DNA from: Prevotella sp.
Lineage (GTDB): Bacteria; Bacteroidota; Bacteroidia; Bacteroidales; Bacteroidaceae
Assembly (NCBI GenBank): GCA_017413085.1
Contig: JAFPVC010000005.1
Location: 1-64,000 of the forward strand
Reading direction: 5' to 3'
DNA: 64,000 nucleotides
In this document: piece by piece, positions 32,201 through 41,700 of the stretch
How positions within the stretch are numbered: the stretch's first letter is position 1
How the letters are laid out: each line of letters starts with the position of its first letter
Notes under the pieces: model-generated
What the model saw: only the letters and a program-made list of their open reading frames with translations
What the model was told of the DNA's origin: nothing
Databases searched by the model: none
Made by a program: the position numbers and the translations under genes

Positions 32201-32438
32201 GTGTCACACCGTCTACGTCAGACGCTATGGTACCCGTACCACCTTCAATGGCATCTATATCCCTGATACCAGACGGGATCTTATTCTGCCAATCCCACGA
32301 AGCAGTAATGGTAGCCGCCAATGCACCTGATGCACTCATGGTGGCCACAAGTACCACGGCCATGACAGTAAGCCATACATTAGAGAGGTGCCTGCGCCTT
32401 GCGCCACAGCTCTCAGAAGCATATCCTGTTGTATTCAT
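20259..32438 (-). CDS. giant multidomain protein with intact pectinesterase domain (4059 aa)
   Basis: This is a probable surface pectin methylesterase, hydrolysing methyl esters of homogalacturonan. Residues 1-42 form a signal peptide with a long N-region, cut after A-L-A. Modules include InlB-like repeats (GYTLTGWTDG, first near 480), BIG2-like domains (VATVAADGTVTG, near 720), Ig-like YQWF/YYYC segments, and a chitobiase-like segment near 2295-2350 (YYTVNG-x-TP). The pectinesterase beta-helix covers about 3410-3700. It has all the family motifs: GQAVAL (Q3510), GYQDT (Q3532, D3533), VDFLCG (D3567) and LGRPW (R3646, W3648). After it come a GWSTVCLPV module and a short sorting-like end (VFDLSGKRV ... 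G-M-I-Y-I). It is paralogous to the adjacent 3813-residue protein over roughly its C-terminal half. Assignment of the domain is firm; substrate and surface location are inferred. Confidence 0.92.
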   Translation of the reverse strand: MNTTGYASESCGARRRHLSNVWLTVMAVVLVATMSASGALAATITASWDWQNKIPSGIRDIDAIEGGTGTIASDVDGVTLYVDATHGKLAPNGNNAQFNAGTVLHVPVVSTSDVVTVVGYSGLSHYYYGNASDDEKADESTYTATLTDVARGYVAVTASAHGYLFGLKVEQHRDDALTPTAATVAWAFDAGTSGQTAAYTVDNVFKSNSVDMVGGEWSCNGTTTLEYDNVSTTYTKVLHSGTKLNSNDNSQYIDFVVTPKNGVCFVPSAVSFYALRTGTNGGLIDYAIIGDDEKVLATGIAPKRYNSSDNDGVHFESTITDKVVCSKSAPCKLRIYVYSLDPNKNICLSNVLISGTYVGTPSDVPTKTVTTVINPTGAGKIKQVPDGTDVDEGSEVTFTATAEYGYKFSSWTLNSGTIGTASDNVYTISSLNANTTLTASFTALPKVTFSKGSDADVLGSAPVFDASGSSYDYADPSLTIPVNHTLYKEGYTLTGWTDGTNTYAVGGMITPSGDVTLTPVFTANAKSIADRQSAVTVKVDLQRRNGAPKFDLGSNTEGFYVVQSDVDGATIDVKVGFNTKSGKLANGAWTDWCQLNGGFEFYLPSCPTAIVTMETYVASSATTIDGVALTGNTSTTPEYTVASDNDPITVVMGGDHQYFRWIQIRLPKVDIAASDLAIVSGKETVAVDAGSTYTLTKDVDYTTTSAGAITYTTSDATVATVAADGTVTGMNAGTATITMTQAYDNLIASKSVQYTVNVSYSTAPVVVTDLNATYNTKQTRPVTLEVAVAGASSYQWFESSVNSYTGTAIEGATTNSYTHPATNIGKKYYYCEFTNDKGTTRSAIAAVNVASLTHTFDFTNWSNATKTNLAADTEAWSLDEKGNGSGIMTGAYFNVAGATGMPAAGEKLPLKANGTYISELYPLSFSGSADGAAQRGNYAIAYDLAVTQFNDKEGEEPYAGSNYLWIGKSNTSIVIPNVKAGSTLYMGVESHNTYNGAEGEARGFTLYCNGSQIEGTGAGTDFVPRFYTDASCQIPDAAVLGSDYVDVTVKSTKSAHIYYIDCDYNDFMLLTSTLSMKGAGTEYQLTKGTDYTTSSSATLTFATDAAEVATVDADGKITATGTGTAHITITVPAHDDLPALVKTITVTSAPTATLTYSLGDSGAEGVTPAATTVDIGDKVTVNAQNKSVYKAGYTLTGWTDGTTTYEQGDKITLNDDLTLTPVFRQNTKSLLDNTAPISVKWPMAKADGAFEYSNGGAAVVQAEVAGETIDFGIVFTSALNNDNDGWMKPSGGTFTIPVVQGALITAKCYYGNDREYIKVNGETVYGTMVESNNIIEYTYNGNASTVDVQFGQFLNYIQVSYPSLPVITTNLDDSYVVRRGTSKALVIASNNANSYQWYSSTSATNVGGTPIEGATSATYSFVTNDQTEPGDYYFYCVATNGIGSTASTVATVTVVATSAEHTFDFTNWSGVTTTALAADTEKWRTTEKADGTGNTGGWYLNTNISGERLTANGSVVNETSPLVFSANSGALALNNDLSETDLGTYHGSQYMWMFDKSSFVIPNVVNGSALTMGFESHKASENRGFNIFYGDAKTDTWVALDTCLTKEFRIAEFTIPVDASASGYTDVKIEANKHFHLYYIDCQYNDFEVLADPVYVSTGGTYTLTRGVDYESTSTAGISFSVEDESVATVDEDGKLTARGTGSTTLSYIIGEHDGLPAFIATTTVLIVNTSDLAIMPGKSKIELITDTKMSEGETYQLTKNVDYTTSSDGALTYSSSNEQVATVSADGLVTVVSGGTASITVSQAVAGQYSAGQIVFTIETSNAADVPTVTSDIPDSLTIYTYTSTKLAVTAVNAMAYQWYTCDDREMTNAQPIPGATKPEYYMRSTVPGTTYYYCRLTNSQGSIVSEICKVNAVRKIVWNFEQTVVKDDMEPTLWSEVMKNGKPNGYRLSYTAGLSNSEVMQTPELPLSLTEGLFFTVADGGTILVGYEESPEKYHRLQLADKNVTLRIPGCEKDEVIVIDATWTTNNKGLITPSVNVRCVDTEVESYPLTSLYEEYKLVVLEDGDVEITLNGASMHRIEIISAHPVVEQTYSAVAVASNDESKILTTYVTDGKAWTDATVEVPYSYWLKDTEGNLYKYGVKDHPKTGRFNISSDTTFVIKYEPTDVEHVVFLSEGEDIKGTVKCTSGNAAIRSSMNAAAYTEKDIKVTRLPAGTYKIRAIVFDAAKNPASQHTFVIGDNVVTLNATATNWTEAESEQFTVYRETDVVWMQGGDGNAGIDILAIYDTAVPVAAEPVITVNEEDHTFTLSTTEDGASIYYTVNGQTPDESVGILYDGTPVQLSCNVTIKAVTIAPERMNSAVAITTTKYEAYKINASALPKKYGIVTLSPESSDGKYFAGAKVKMQARAKAGYGFVGWQRTTTGAMLSTDVAYEVTVSANASENVYYAVFRTGEPGHVHYDINGARFLRADGTDNVDYYKEQLGDLEAAKAFVASWAAGINGKEFFPADTVVTAISIPQHYALRASGYTLLHWEEKDNAENKFELGSSRLFETEGEEITLVPVFIANPGSTGIADMASDLLEKRTETVGITWDFRTGYGAHALELRGDYDCGEYYDEYVGGQNVSRNYGYPYMTHATFDSQRNGVTFNDATVDVNMYINTAEGSFTNKDIDTWAYMSEGTRLIIPSGYGAVVTLATRYPILDDEDGTRINGHMPDNIYNEEIPRTAEGGYLYKWTVDSAAQKAVLRIGSDYSYYQYLHVDLPNAQIMSLDFSTNNGGMGTVKAVTTPMSIGNDGSYSYSNGTEVKLKAVRSRYYELKYWLDAEGTKIFPDGHYEKANGYVSDVYSGNFDTGTDIHYTEVRGDSITFALNNHHSLQAVFGEKTSYYVDFSAGGEAEGLPPYQQRVEWDEDFVMPSHNQQLYFDGHTLDYYYDETEANPESPAVKYLFGGSYRTTRNIRLMPHFHQNTKEITSVTTPTTVTWPLAVAEGATEINYNRSAGLIVGQLYFEGDSIDLPCYIDGNSGYAINTTDEAFCSVASGCVMTVPTVTGCSISINAVNANFVNTQIAGTSSQNLGRTEAKYTAGKTATVTYTGSDAQEQIKFRDARQCTWIKVTYPMMTDKPELTRVSVNSTDISETDFNTLLTTGSVTVSVKKPDYSKDVVATVKAYCTDGGETTVTQPTSASPKAVIALDTESGIDIGTYTVNFSFTELTAPELKSVTVQGKAATANGSTTVSGAPVNGVVALTFDHAMLGTKLNGTDAHGLNMTEDDGVINVVASTTPGTDGNTYKLLLTYWGLSQGQHTLTIPAGTFSDAYGVAYDQPITVKFSVVNTSSDVAQQRFNFIVTHDKTWDAETQTAGQRVQIVSDDVIENLNRHNDVKYGTLDEGIALAEAAGSGDRFYIFVPNGEYSMKGNQARTGTFNETKNGNNQNFKVTNYYNGETWINRSNLSIVGQSKDKTVIYNDPFIYGISYTSTLELRRGASNCYFQDFTLDNRYSKYQVERGDANPGGQAVALYDRAQYTVMKNVALKGYQDTYSSGGTTSGSATSPGCYKTYRYYEDCDVWGTVDFLCGMGDDWWERPTIVLRKRVTANNIVAPNHIGTSISKNYQGADYMFEHRWGYVYNKGVVKCEDAAAYNAQNGKWTLGRPWQNSPACTFLNMQYMTEPLAGGWSNMTGTKVIRMHEYGTLDSYGNPADLTQRTLRASTPAAGSDDCIMTKEQADEYTLHNVLGGETAYDPTIYTEQVSMKGKSLHHETNTAGREEIVWTPAAKAMCYFIFRIDKQSGDTLFYDMTTEPSYLPDEDQAGEKFLVRAANERGGLGDPSDIITYTPLSTYTVEVKQVGSDSEMGWSTVCLPVNTIFRDDIDNFNVYAAVGVSGSTLVLKKVTSSDGMRATRGYIIFAKPGTYTFYGTYNDVRFKFSVTDASNSYDGYSILDGNPENEAVGVGTLNVYTMSYKPAISSEVGFYKFVGSQIPAHKAYLLNEYVGGPVNMDVASGAKGFGFIIIDDDEEWATGISNVSGDSDAGESVEVFDLSGKRVDPDQMRKGMIYIIGGQKILFE

Positions 32439-32479
32439 ATCTGCTGTTACATTTTTGTTCCACAGTTCATTTCAATTTA

Positions 32480-32487
32480 CAAAGTTA
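32480..32487 (-). promoter_or_regulatory. candidate -7 box for the 4059-aa gene
   Basis: TAACTTTG on the minus strand matches TAnnTTTG, 42 bases upstream of the start codon. A clear -33 TTTG is not present at the expected distance. Confidence 0.5.
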
Positions 32488-32563
32488 ACAAATAATAAGT
32501 GAACCATGAAATAAAAAAGACGAAACAGCCGTTATTTGACATTTTTTAACTCTTAAACACACA

Positions 32564-32610
32564 AAACTCCTTTAGGAGTGGCGGTCTTGCCGTCACTCCT
32601 AAAGGAGTTT
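32564..32610 (-). terminator. nested 17-bp inverted repeat, likely terminator
   Basis: AAACTCCTTTAGGAGTG pairs perfectly with CACTCCTAAAGGAGTTT around a 13-base loop. Each arm is itself nearly palindromic (ACTCCTTTAGGAGT), so alternative small hairpins are possible. It lies about 108 bases past the stop codon of the 3813-residue gene and just upstream of the promoter region of the next giant gene. A terminator is the simplest reading. Confidence 0.65.
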
Positions 32611-32717
32611 ATCATCCAATAATTTTACTATTTTAATAGTTAGTTACTATACTCAAAAAGGGATTTCTAATCTCTACTTAAAGTAGTTGTTTTCGCCGTG
32701 TGGCGGAAGAAGGTGTC

Positions 32718-35700
32718 TTAGTAGACAACCTTCTTTCCGTTCACGATGTATATCATTCCCTTGCGCATCTGCGATGGGTCTACCTGCTTACCAGAGAGGT
32801 CGAATACAGCATTGCTGTCTTCATTCTCGTCATCCTTCACACCGCTGATGTCAGTAGGATCAAACTCCCACTCATCATCATCGATGATTACGAAGCGCAG
32901 ACCCTTTGCAGGAGCGTAGCCTATATTAACAGGTCCATCAACCAGTTCGTTGCGCAGATAAGCCTTGCGTGCAGGTATCTCGCTGCCCACGAACTTATAG
33001 AAGCCTATTCCGCTAACCGCCGGCTTGTAAGACAGTGTATAGATATTGAGCGTACCTACAGTGACAGCCTCTGCCTCTGGGTTACCGTCAAGCAGAGAGT
33101 AACCGTCATCATCACCGTTTACGGCAGAGAACAGCGGCATCGGTGCAGTATACGTGCCATAGAAGTTATACTGGCCAGGCTTAGCGTAAATAATGTAACC
33201 GCGGTTCTTGCGCATGCCTTCAGTCTTCTTCACCTTCTTCAGCATGAGAGTGTTGCCCTCAAGCTTAACGGCTGCATAGACATTGAAGCCATCAAGTTCA
33301 TCGAAGGTTGCATTAACCGGCAGACAAACCGTACTCCAGCCCCATTCGCCGTTTGCATAGTAGTCAGGAGCACTGCCAAGTTTCTTCACCTCAACCACGT
33401 AAGTGTCAAGAGGCTCAAACTTCCTTGCCTTAGATGGAGAACCAAGTCCGCCACGCTCATTTGCTGCACGTACTACAAAATAGTAACCTGCATCCTTCTT
33501 CTGGTCTGGCACACAATAGTTATGTGTAGTAATTTCATAGAATACGGTGTCGTTCGTCTGCTTGTCGATACGGAAGACGAAGTAGCACATTGCGTTGCTT
33601 ACGGCATCCCAGTCAAACTGTGTCTTACCATCATTATTAGTGGTAATTCTCAAATCCTTACCATTCATGTTTGCCTGTACGGTATGAACTCTCGGATCGT
33701 AAGCCTCGTTGCCTCCAAGTACATTCTGAACGTTATACGCATCCTTCTGATCAGAAGTGAGCACACAAACATCAGAACCTGCTTCAGGAGCGAAGCATGC
33801 GAGTGAGCGCTGTGAGAGGTCAAGCGGTGTACCCGACGCCGTCATTGAGTTGTACTCATGCAAGCGTATCACGCCACCAGTACCCTGATACTTGTCGTAG
33901 CCAGCGGCAGACGGCAGTACGTCAAACTTCATGTTAATCCAAGTCAGTGCAGGAGAGTTACGCAGACGTGTAGCGAGAATGAACTGGTTATTGTTGCGAG
34001 TCTTCGCTGCATCACTTTCTGCTATCACCTTACCATTAGCGAGTACATATCCCCATGGCTGCTCTGCCTGATAGTGCTCAAGCAGTGAGAAGGTATTAGC
34101 ACGGTCCGAGTTGAGTCGCATCACAACGGTAGGACGCTCCCACCAAGCCTGACCCTGATCGTACAGCATGTAACGTGTTCCCCACAGAGCGCAGTCCTCA
34201 TAATAGTTGTCTGTAACGCGTACACTTGTAGGCTTAGCGACATTGCCGACCCAAGCTGTTGTAACATGAGTGAAGTCATGTGCCTTAAACGATACGTTCT
34301 TAGCAATGGTGTGTGTACCATTATCATATATTGCAGGCGCACCACCACCTTCGTGAGTAGCATTAGACCACGGCTTGTTGCCCTGTGAGTTACAGAAGCG
34401 GTTCTCCAAGGTAAGATCCTGCATGTAGGTATTCTTCACCTCATCACCGATGCGCAGCGTAGCAGAAGTGTAGGCACCGCACAGACGCGGGTCATTGTAG
34501 ATAACCGTGCCGTCCTGACTCTGACCGATGATTGACACATTGTCGCGTGTCAGTACAGAGCGTCCTACATAGTACTTCTTGCCCTCGAAGTCAGCCACAT
34601 TGATAGAGACTGTCGTGCTGAAGTTGCCGTTATCATCCTTACCATACATGGTAGTACCCATTTCAGCAGCGTCGATTGCACTGTTGCCCTTCATGTTGTA
34701 CTCTGCATTCGGCACGAAGATATAGAATCGTTCAGTACCCTTGGCAGCATTCGCACTGTCAATAGCCTCCTCTATGGTACCGCATAGTATATTGTTATCC
34801 TTCAGTTTTTTAATGACAGCATCTGGAACGACGGCTATGCGCGAGCCAGTCAACTGCCTTACACCATCCCATGTCTGCTTATGAGTTACCACGAAGTTAA
34901 ACATTCCCTGCTGAACAGTAGAAGAAGACTCACTGGTGGTGAATTTCACCTCGATTGCAGAAGCATTCTTCACACCATAAATATCGCTAAGGGTATTTGC
35001 CGGTATGTTCAGCGTGTACTCCTGATTTGCGGCAAGATTCCAGTAAGTGAACTTCAATACCTTTCCATCAACCTTGCAGCCGAGAGTCTGTCCAAGGCCG
35101 GCTATGTCGGTTGCCGTCATGGTATGGTCGAACGTAATTGATATCACGCCGTTCTGCGACTGTGCCTCCCCAACAATGCCTTCTTCTGCGGCCGACTCAT
35201 TGACAGCAATGGCAGAAACCGTCGGTGCCACCTTGTCGGTCAGCGTGAAATTGATGTTGTAGGTCTGCAGCGTCACGTCGTTCACCTTCAGCAGAATGGT
35301 AGCCTTTCCACTTGAAACGGTAGCCTGCGTAACAGTTGTCGAACCGCCTTCCGTTGCCTCGGCCTTAACCTCTGGCATAGCATCATTCTCATAAAGCGTA
35401 GTTGCAGAATAACTGTAATTGAATACCTTATTTGCAATCAGTTCCTCCACCTCATCATTGGTAAGAGTGTAGCTGCCTATAGAAACGGTCTTCAGAGTCA
35501 CATCAGAATCAACAGGCTTGTAGGTCACGCTGACACTCTGCACCTTGGCTGGATTGACAAACTGTATCTGCATGGCATTGTTTGCAGTTGTACAGTCAAC
35601 GCTTACAGTTGCACCTTCCAGAGTATTAGCACCGTTTATAACGATGTCACCCTTACTGAATGAAGTACCAGGAGCAGCCACGACATTAATCACGCAGTTG

Positions 35701-38700
35701 CCTGTAGTCGGAATCTCAAACACAGAGCCTGCACTTACTTCACAAACGCCCTCATTTATGCGCTCGTAAACGCCAGTTCCCGAATTAGAGAAATAGCACT
35801 GAACATCTATTGTGTCATTATCTATCTTGAGCGGTGCTATTACACGCCCCGTAGCTTCATCGAAATTGAACAAAGCATTCGCCATGTTCCATGTCACTGT
35901 GCATCCGTCAACAGAAGTCACGTCGCTCGTAGAAACCTTATTAGGCTCAAAGACAGGAACCAGTCGCAAGTCTGAGTCAATATCATACTTCTTGCCAAAC
36001 TCATACTTCTTGGTATGCGTCTCATAGTCAGTATAGTACTTCAGGGTATGACCCTCAAGGAAGAGGTTATAGTTAACCAGCGGCATTTCAAGCTGGTTGC
36101 CATGCTCAATATGCATCTGCGGCAAAGCAAGTCCGTTACCCTCACCTGTGGTGAAGTTCACATAATATGACTTACGGTCACCGAAGACTGCCTGCAGCTC
36201 GTAGAAGCGGCTCAGTGTCAGCGTCAAGGTGTACTTATTGTCGGTCTCAGCAGTGAAGCCGTTGAATACCACATCGTCGATACTTGTGCTCGAACCAATC
36301 GAGCCAGTAGATCCATTGGCTGTCTCGTATGTGCCGTCAGGATATATCTTAGTACCCTCGCCATTGAGCCAGTACTTCAGTTCATAGAAGTCATTACGCT
36401 CTGCCGTTACAGTAACCTGCTTCGAGTTATCGAATGCGTAACCCTGTTCTGTTTCCTCACCATGATTGGTTGGATCTGCAGTCAAGGCAGCAGTAACTGT
36501 ACCCATGTCTGTATTGTTGGCAGAATACTTGAGGTACTTCTTCTCAGCATCCTGGTAATTTCCCTCTATATACTTATAATATGAGTAGTCATCACCGATA
36601 ACAAGCTCAGCCGTGGCGTCATCGTCTTGCATTGTCCATGTATAGAGGTAGCATCCGCCGTCGCCGCGCGGTATAACCTCATCATGAATGTTGTCAGGCA
36701 TCTGGCCGTTGATAGTAGTACCATCACCGTCAGAACTTAACTTCTCCCATGAAGCCAAGGTAAACTTAGCATGGTATGCAGAAGGCAGGGTTATCTTCAC
36801 ACCACTCTTCATGGTAGCCCACTCTGTCACATCCTCGTTGGTAAACGCCTCAGGTGTAGTTTCCACGCCCTCGGTATTAATCTTGATGGCAAGGTCAACT
36901 ACCTGATTATTCTGTGCTATACCACCAACCGTGTAGCTCATCTTCGCATGTGTTGAGTAGAAACGCTTGTCCACGCCAGAAGGAATAGTCAGCGGATGCG
37001 CACCGTAAGAGCGGCGGAAGTCCCAGCGGATGTCGAACTTAGAGTTACGGGTCTCCATGAACGTGCTCAGGAGGTTCTGCTTGTAGACAGGAACAAGCGT
37101 AATTTCCTGTCCTTCCGTCTCAATCGGTGAACTTGTGCCGAGGTCATACTTATTACCTGCGGTATCCTGCCAGTATTGCAGGGTGAAGACACTGCCGTCA
37201 AGGTCATTGCCCTCTATCACGCCACTTGTATGGAGCGGATAGTTGGAAGGAGCGGCAATAGACGTAGTAGCGATAGGAGTCTTGATGTAGCGGTTCCATG
37301 AGAACGTATTCACAAGTTCATTCCTAAATGCTCCTGTCAGTGTCTCGTCATAAGCATTTCCATCTGTATCAAGGAATATGGCATTGGCGATATCGTAATT
37401 CACGGTACCCTTCTCACCCTTACCGACCGTTACATAATATGTATTGTCAGTATCATTGATAGTGGCAACGTATGTAGCCTTACGCTCTATCCAATTACCT
37501 GTGGCAATGTCATTACGTGTCTTTGTCCAACCAAGGACACTGTAGCCAGTGGTAGCGAAACCACGGATTGTAACCTTGGCATTCTTAAGGTATTCCATTC
37601 CTTCTGACTCTGGCTCTACCTCTATGCGTCCGTATGTCATAGACGGATACATATTTACATGCAGTTTGTAGGTAGGCAGTTCGGTAGTCAGTTCAGCCAC
37701 GCTTGACTTGTTCTTGCCATCGTTATGTGCATAGGCAATAGCCTTGATTGTACAGTTGGTATATATTGCAACAGGCTCGCCATTATACTTGTCGCTGTTA
37801 ATCGTAGGCTCAGTACCGTCAATAGTATAGTAGAGAGTCTCCTTATTCGGGTCATCATCTGCAAGCTCCATGTCAGTGGTATGCAGCGTGAACGTAGCCG
37901 TTGACGGATCAACGATTATTTCAGGTTCCTCAGCATCAGGCTTGAATGTAATCTTGTAAACACGCATGTTCCTCTCGCCATCCGACTGTCCTGCCAAACG
38001 AGCCTGCAGTAGCACGCCACCAGCCGGAACAGGAATCTTGGCTGTTGTCACCTTTGACGTTCCAGAAGTAGTATATGATGTATTCTCACCGTTTACAGCA
38101 AGTGTAATAGACTCCGTACCTGCTATAGAAGCGAACTCAACCTCCACGGTACCCTTACGCGTGGTTTTGAAATAGAGTTCCGTACCATCGAAGCTACGCG
38201 TACTGCTGTTAACGAAATACGTTCCTGCACCTGCAAGGTTTGCAGCAGTCATACCCGTAGGCCATGCAGCACCCTCTTCAAGCGTTGCATCGCAGAATGC
38301 CATATAGACATCCTTCTCAGGAGTGACATTGCTGGCAGCAGCAGACCAATCCCATGTAGTCTTGTTAGACACAGCCGTAACGTCAGACGTACCGGTGAAC
38401 GGCTCCGTACGGCCTACATTGACGATTGCCTCAGCAGACACATCATCGCTGTAAGTGAATGTCACCTTAGTAGAAGATGCCTGCTGTACGCCCTGCTGTG
38501 CGTATGTAACAAGCAGTTGCTGGTTTACAGTTCCGTTGGAAGCAACAGTGACAGTCTGCGGTGAGATGGTCACATAGTTGTTGTTGAGCGCAACAGGTAT
38601 CTCCGCACCCGGTGTAAGGTTCCTACCCGTCAGCGTGATTACGGCTGAACGGCGTACAATCTTTCCACCGCTGATTGTGACATCATACTCTGCAGCATCG

Positions 38701-41700
38701 GTCTTTAGGATTTCCGGTGCAGGATACTCTATCTGTATATCCTTTATATAGTTGTTGCCCACGTTGAGCAAGAGCTCAGCGGCATTAGTCGTACAAGTAT
38801 ATGTGTAAACCACATTGCCTGTAGAGCCGTTTTCAGAGCTGTAGGCAATCTCATTACCGTTGATGGTGATGCCAGCCGGGTTATTGAGCGTGATGCTGAC
38901 CTTAGCACCCTTGACTACAGGCAGATAGAAGTTTGCACCCTCAGCAGCCATCCAGCCACGACTTGCAAAAGCCTCGTTCTGCTGGTTGTCGCCACCAGTC
39001 ATCTTGATGCCGAGATCCATAACCTCGGAATTTATAGTCACCTGATTAACATTGGCAGACTCATTGCCGTTATACTCGGCGGAACCGTTTGCGGCGCTGA
39101 ATTTCCAGATCACGGTCATGGCCTCGCCACGCTTAGCCAAGGATACATCGTCGTTATTCTTTGTGAAGACAGGATGCATAACCACATCGTCAAGCGGAAT
39201 ATATTCCGTGCCTACATTTATGATGGTATCTCCGTCAGTCCATCCAGTCAACGTGTAGCCATTCTTGTATAAAGTCTGGTTAACCGGTATGGTCAAAGGC
39301 AGACCCGACTGAACCTTCACCATCGCAGGAGCCTCACCGTATGCATCATTATCATTGTTTTCAAACGTCACATGCACATAGAATCCTACAGCAGCAGGAG
39401 TTGTCGGCCTGATGGAATTCGTAGCAGCATTGTAAACCAAGCAGTAGTAGTATGCAGCAGAGTCAACATTCGCAATAGTATATGAAGCCTCAGTAGCCCC
39501 TTCAATGGCTGTGCCGCCCTTGTTGCTGTTGGTGGTGTTGGTATACCACTGGTATGCCAGCGAATGTCCTGCAATCTCAACAGGAAGTTTCGCCTCAACC
39601 TTCAGTGTCAACGGATCATCCTTGTCCACTACATTCACAGGATTAAGATCCTTGGTTATAACCGGACGATATTTACTTGGCAACGTAATTGTCCGAATGG
39701 TAGCATCTTGTCCTCTATCAGAACGAGGCTGTTCAAAAAACAAGTTACCATCAGTAAGCATCTCAAAATCTACCTGATTGTTAGCATCATTTATGGTAAA
39801 ATTGTATGTACCTGCATGAGTAACAACCGCACCTTGATTCTTTTTTTCCCACCAGTCGTCAGGATACCTTCCCTCTGGGAAGAGAGTAAGGTCACTTGCT
39901 TTAACACAGGTCATTATGACATGCTGTCCTTTCTTCATTCCCAGTATCAACGATGGACGTCCACCAGAACCATAGTTAAAATATCCATATCCTGACCTGA
40001 CTCGAGTCTGATCAAAACGTGCTGCAAGATAGCCCGACAAATCGTAAGGATAGAACCAGTTTGAACAGTTGTAACCACCACGTATATCCCACTCTGCTTT
40101 ACCAGTAAGAGCAAATACATCAGCGTCAGCAGCATCCCAGTGCTGGAAATCAAGGGTCTCGTAACTGAAATAGTCTACACGTGCCACAGTTGACGTGGTA
40201 GTGCCGAACCTATTGGTTGCAGTAACATAGTAGTATTCCGTACCGTCAATATCACTACGAACAGTCAGAGACTCGCCGTTGGCATCCTCAACAGGTACAC
40301 CACCTGTCGTAGAATTCGTAGTATTCTTATACCACTGTATCACGGTGTTAGACGTAACATCGATTGTCATAGTGAGATCCTTGCCAACCTCTGAATAATA
40401 GTTCGCTTCAGGATTGATAGAGAACACAGGTATACCAGACGGCACATGACGAACCGCAATCTTCTCGTACTCAGCAGCAGAGAGAGTGAGCACAGCCTCT
40501 TTTTCATCACCGGTATAGGTATATGACAGCACATTGCCATTCTGCTTCAGGGCAAACTCCTGCGGATAGTCAGCAGCAGTGATGGTGCCAGACGGGGTCT
40601 CACCCTCCTTGGCATAGACAGTGATTATTGTACCGTATTTAACCTTCAAGGCAACCTTCGTGCCTGCGGCAACAGAAGCGCAACCCTCAGAGGCTGTCGT
40701 GTTGTCAAATCCATCAGTCGTTATCTTGGCAACTAAGTCTTGAGTCTCACCAATCACAGCAGTCTGAGTAACAAGATAATGCTCCTCGCCGTCATTCCAT
40801 GTCACAGCCGGTGCAGCATTAGAAGTGCCAAACTGCCATGTCACGTCAGTATTCTTCGTTATATTATCTATCTGCTTCTCATTCTCACGGAAGACAGGAT
40901 AGAGCGTGATGTCATTAACGATGTCATACGACTGACCGTAATCGTAAGTATTCGTGCTATCCGTCCAGGCAGTAATGGTATAGCCTTCCTTGAAGAGCAA
41001 CTGGTTGCTTGCCTCGATAGTGAACTGCTCACCAATCTCCTTAATCTCTGACGGAGGAAGGATGCCGACAACATCAGCATCGGTGCAGGCGTATGTAACC
41101 TGTGGCTTGCACTGCACATGCACGGTCTTCGTTGTTGCCACAGCTGCCCCCGTCACGCTGTTGCTTATAACGCAGTAGTAGTAGTATGACTCGTTAGGCA
41201 GAGTTGTCAGCGAAGCAGTAATTGCCGTAGGATTGGTATTGGGGTCAATAGCCGTTCCACCCTTTATAGAATCAATGTCGTTTCGATACCAATGATATGA
41301 CAGAGGATTGGCATCCGTAGCTGTTGCAGCAACAGTCAAAGTCTTTGTCTCACCGCGTCCAATAGTATATGTCTGGCCACCGAGATCTGTAGTAATCGTC
41401 GGAGCATACTTATTGCGTATTTTAACACTTTCGATAACGGTCTGCTTATAGTCGCCCTTTGCTATATGCAACCAGTATGACAGACAACCATCAGCCGTAC
41501 AAACGACAGTAGACTCAGTACCGTCAGCATTCACATAGATATTAAACTCACCGTTACCATAAAGACCTGGTTTCCATATAGCATCATCAGTAAGTCCAGA
41601 ACCTGTAACAACCATAACGTCGCCGGCCTTCATGTTATAGAAGTTAACGGGACGTTCACGCTGACCTAGATGAAGGCCCTTGCCATTCTCAAGAGAGAAC

